Shown here in pieces: positions 60,480 to 64,000 of a stretch of 64,000 nucleotides of DNA (positions within the stretch are counted from its first letter, which is position 1; each line of letters opens with the position of its first letter). Source of the stretch: Piper betle (Eukaryota; Streptophyta; Magnoliopsida; Piperales; Piperaceae); assembly GCA_033002965.1 (NCBI GenBank), contig JAURVB010000748.1, forward strand, positions 1-64,000, given 5' to 3'. A program made the translations under genes and the position numbers. Under the pieces are notes generated by a model, which had not been told where the DNA came from, did not search any database, and saw nothing but the letters and a program-made list of their open reading frames with translations.

Positions 60480-61310
60480 TGAGAATAGTTGACCTTTTTA
60501 TTACTCCAAAGCCTTTATGGTATGTCATTGTCCAGAGCATGTGTGGGAGATCTGTTAATCAAATAACAAGTTGTGCTCATGGCCTCACCTCAGAAGCTTT
60601 TTGGCAACTTAGCTGAAGACAACATATTTCTAATCCTCTCAGAGATGGTCCTATTCATTCTTTCAGCTACTCCATTATGTTGGGGAGTATAAGGGATGAC
60701 ATCACTTTTAATTCTCTTGTACAATGCTCATCAAGCTTAACATAACAACATCCTAGAAGTATCATCAATAAAAGTGATAAAATAAATAGAACTGCCAAGA
60801 ACTTTTACCTCCATAGGCCCACACATATCAATACGTACCAACTCAAGAACTTCTGACTTCCTTGTATTTATGTTTGCAAAAGATGTCCTACGTTGTTTCC
60901 CCACCAAACAATGGTCACAAGGGCTAATTGTGATGTCATTGACCTAAGGAAGGAGATTTAGCTTCTTCAATGTCGCTAGTCCCTTCTCACTCATGTGTCC
61001 CAATTGATGGTGCCACAAAGTAGTAGTGAAATCAAGTGAGGAGATATTAACCTCCCTCTAACTAAACTTATCTCAGTCTTGTACAAACTATAATACTTCT
61101 TTCCTTTAACAACAACAAGAGAGCCTTTCACAAGTTTCCACACATCTTGTGCAAATTGTGAATCAAATCCTTTATCATCAAGCATTCCAATTGACAACAA
61201 GCTCATCCTCAAATCTTGGATATGTTTGACATTTTTAAGCACAATTTGTAACCTGTGTTTGTTACTATATGCACGTCTCCAAGTCCTACAATTTGGAAGT
61301 ATCACGATTT
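60480..61310 (-). pseudogene. Copia GAG-pre-integrase and integrase
   Basis: Pre-integrase near 60991-61305: VLKNVKHIQDLRMSLLSIG and FAQDVWKLVKGSLVV. Integrase on the - strand to about 60500 includes HCLVGKQRRTSFAN, LELVRIDMCGPMEV and HTPQQNGVAERMNRT-type text with stops. Roles are zinc-dependent DNA binding and strand transfer; this copy is inactive. Confidence 0.75.
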
Positions 61311-62200
61311 TTCATATTCACTACTCAAATTCAAAGGTCTACTGGTAGTAAAAAAATTTCTGCTTGGAGTTGCATGGAATGATGATCCTGAGTCAACTAT
61401 CCAACTAGCATCACAATTAGCCTTCAAACAATTATTTCCACAATTAGAAAGAATCCTCAAGTCATCATGTACAACATTAGTATCTTTTTCTTCATGATCC
61501 TTGTTGTCCTTATTTTTCAAGTCTTTCTTAAGCTTCCAACAATCCTTTTTGATATAACCTATCTTGTCACAATAATAAAACTTCAAATTCTTCCTAGATT
61601 TAGACATTCTTCGACTTTTGTCCCTTTTGTTTATGTCCATATTTATTGATCTACCTTTTGCTTCTTCTGACACTAATGCATGAGACCTTGAAATTGGTAA
61701 AAATTTCTTCTCACCTCCTCATTCAGCAAACTATTTGTTACCATGTCCATTGTGCAGTTTTCCATTCGGAGCAGCATTACTCAAAGAGATCACTAATGTT
61801 TTCTAGCTCTCTAGCAATGTGTTGAGGAGCAGGATGTTTGTCATTCCTCATCTAAAGTCATATTCATCCTGGTAAGTTGAGTAATAATACTCTTCATCTT
61901 ATTGAAATACTCACTTATGTCACTTCCATCATTATACCTCAAATTTATTAATTTCTTTATCAAAAGGGTCTTGTTGCTAGCAACATTCCTCTCATAAACT
62001 TCTTGAAGTTTATCCCATATAACTTTTGAGGATGTCAATTCAGAAACATGATGATATGCAACTTCATGCACCCATTGTCTCAAATAGGGCATAACCTTCA
62101 TATCCAACTTATTCTAAGCTTTATCAGTTACCTCTGCCAGATTCTGATCAGTGATAGGTTCATACAAGTCCTCAATATATAGATGATCAATCATTTTTCC
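61310..62200 (-). pseudogene. Copia gag and protease
   Basis: Gag core (61841-62107): YLRQWVHEVAYHHVSEL, SSKVIWDKLQEVYER, LIKKLINLRYNDGSDISEY. The zinc knuckle near 61550-61590 reads FYYCDKIGYIKKDCW: one Cys and the His of C-X2-C-X4-H-X4-C are replaced. The protease near 61385-61415 reads SWIVDSGSSFHATP with the D-S-G catalytic motif. Confidence 0.8.
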
Positions 62201-62377
62201 TTTTTAATAGTGCTAGTCACTCGACCCCTTAAGAGTTATCATCTTAACATGCTTCTTATCAGTTATTTTGTTAGAATATAAATCACAAACAAACCAACTA
62301 GGCTTTTAGAAATTTTGTCGAACAATTAGTGGGTAGAAAATATCCACAACCCAAAATTAGTTACAACCAAGCAACCA

Positions 62378-62390
62378 GGCTCTGATACCA
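62378..62390 (-). other. Copia primer binding site (initiator tRNA-Met type)
   Basis: TGGTATCAGAGCC on the - strand, two bases inside the 5' LTR; this is the standard plant primer site complementary to initiator methionine tRNA. Confidence 0.9.
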
Positions 62391-62392
62391 CA

Positions 62393-62922
62393 TGTTGGAT
62401 TAACCAAATACCTAAATCCCCATTTCAACACATAATGGATGCGAAGTACCAATCAAAATAGACAACACCAATTTTACGTGGGAAAAGAAATACCTTCCAA
62501 TATGGACAAAACCAATTTTAATGGAAAACCCCAAATCTGGAAAAAACCACGGGGTAGATAGCCAAATCAAATTCAATATATTACAACTTGATATAGAAAA
62601 CATCCACGGGAGAACAAACTCCCCTAATACCAATTTATTGCAATTTCTACACAATTAGTATTAATCACAAATAAAGAGAATAAAGGAAAATTGTTACCGA
62701 TTAAGAACTTAGCTAAGCTACCCTTAACAATTGAAAGTGTCTGAATCACACCAATTTTTCGTTTTCCCTTCGTCACCCTTTTTCTCCACACCAAAGAAGA
62801 AATGCGTCTGCTGTTGCTTTTATCTCTCTCACAACAAAAAATGTGTTTTCTAAAACAAATTGTATTTTTTGCACAAAACAGGTTGTCATTTCATGTATTT
62901 ATGGGGGAGGGATAACCCAACA
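62393..62922 (-). repeat. 5' LTR of the copia element
   Basis: On the + strand it begins TGTTGGATTAACC and ends AACCCAACA, giving inverted TGTTGG/CCAACA termini. It is related to 57784-58308 over its full length. Confidence 0.88.
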
Positions 62923-64000
62923 ATATTGAGATCAAAACAAGAAACATGGAAACTTCACAAAAGGCCAAATTATTTTATATAACTTAGAATAACATTTTTG
63001 GTTCAAAGATGGAAGCAAAAATCTGTGTTTCTTAAAGGTCATATCAGTTTGAATAACTTAAAAATAACATGCTTAACTCAGATGCTGACAAAAACTTGTG
63101 TTTTTAAAGACAACACTCATGTTTTTCCTCTCCATTGTCCTCTCTATTATTAAAGCATATATTAAATAAATTTCCTTCTAATTAGTTTGAGATTTGAGAC
63201 AAAGTAGTTGAACTTAATTTAGTTCACATGTACTGATCTAAACTTAATGGCTAAAATTAGTCTCCACTCAAATGGTTTTTCTATATCCATAACTTTTAAT
63301 GTAAGCAGGAACACACAAATAAATGAGATTAATCATTTCAAAAAAATAGTTGGACTACCTTAAATCTTGAATGGCTTGCTTTGGTAGTTATGGTTTTTTT
63401 AAAAAACTATTTAGCATTATCAAATTGATTTAGTTCTCCGTATCAATCACATGGAAATGAAACAAAATTAGCACATGTACTGTCAAGGGCATCCTTTACC
63501 GTTTATGATCTTTTCTTCGCCTAAGAAAGAACACCTATAATGCATGACAATAAACCATTTTAAGGTTCATGATCTTTCGAAGTGAAGAAATTGATAATCT
63601 TGGTGATTTTGTGAGAATTATTGGAAGTTAAAATTAGTTATCTATTGCATGTAGTAGAAATAACTATCTAATACCTTTATGATTATCAAAAACGTCTTTA
63701 AGAAATATCATTACCCACTATTTTAGTATGTTGGAAATTATCCTAATAGGTGTTCTCCGGGCTCAATTAGAGTAGCTTTATTTACGGCCTTTTCATAAAT
63801 GAGTACCCTTGTCCAGTGGTGGCTGCATTGCAGGTTACTTCTATCTAGTGATTGCGTTCTTTAATAAAGGCTTACAATTTACACCATTTTGAGAAGATAC
63901 TGATTTTTCCTAAATAAAGGATGTGCAATATAATCCTACGAAGAGGTGGTTAGGAAAGGTTGAACTATTGTCTCTCCTCTCAGATAGTTTCCATCTTTTG
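62923..64000. other. Intergenic, nothing recognised
   Basis: AT-rich DNA to the end of the window, without supported genes, RNA genes or element ends. Confidence 0.35.

Larger units (their letters stand above)
57784..62922 (-). mobile_element. Ty1/copia retrotransposon, full-length but degenerate
   Basis: Two LTRs of about 525-530 bp bound an interior with gag, protease, integrase, reverse transcriptase and RNase H in copia order on the - strand. The primer site TGGTATCAGAGCC (about 62378-62390, - strand) is next to the right LTR, and a purine tract GGAAGGGGAGG lies next to the left LTR. Flanking 5-mers ATTTT (57779-57783) and ATATT (62923-62927) match at four of five. The LTRs look roughly 80% identical by eye, and stops are frequent, so the insertion is old. 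The reverse transcriptase resembles the Tork/Tnt1 type, with low certainty. Confidence 0.88.

Overview
This is a window of nuclear DNA from a flowering plant. The evidence is spliced genes with GT-AG introns of up to about 4.8 kb, Ty3/gypsy, Ty1/copia, hAT and Mutator-like elements, (TA)n tracts and a strongly AT-rich background. The GC-rich first and last coding exons of the receptor kinase gene, set in AT-rich introns, resemble monocot genes; the lineage is inferred, not proven.

I can support three cellular genes, all on the + strand. (1) A DUF789-family gene has its TATA box near 5.5 kb, a 3.4 kb leader intron and coding exons from 9217 to 12631. (2) The proteasome assembly chaperone 2 gene (PSMG2/PBAC2) has seven exons between 37136 and 39360. 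(3) A wall-associated-kinase-like receptor gene of the WAKL14 type has three exons between 47350 and 56452, including an 81-bp middle exon isolated by 2.2 and 4.8 kb introns. The first two genes carry three single-base frame breaks in total, all next to homopolymer runs. This points to indel errors in the sequence or to recent decay.

Most of the rest is mobile DNA. 1-3.9 kb and 29.4-32.8 kb hold inverted copies of one unclassified repeat. 14.1-19.9 kb is a 5'-truncated chromodomain Ty3/gypsy element on the - strand with one LTR and a 432-bp duplication in its integrase region. 20.9-24.3 kb is a broken FAR1/Mutator-transposase gene on the - strand, split by a roughly 1.16 kb solo LTR. 25-26.4 kb contains minisatellites and (TA)n tracts. 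34.1-35.7 kb contains a second gypsy gag relic. 57.8-62.9 kb is a full-length but degenerate copia element on the - strand.

The most distinctive system is a family of four non-autonomous elements (27.1, 33.0, 43.8 and 45.8 kb). They have AATCGG-rich inverted ends, a very GC-rich core and 8-bp target duplications. Their structure fits the hAT superfamily, but I do not recognise the family.
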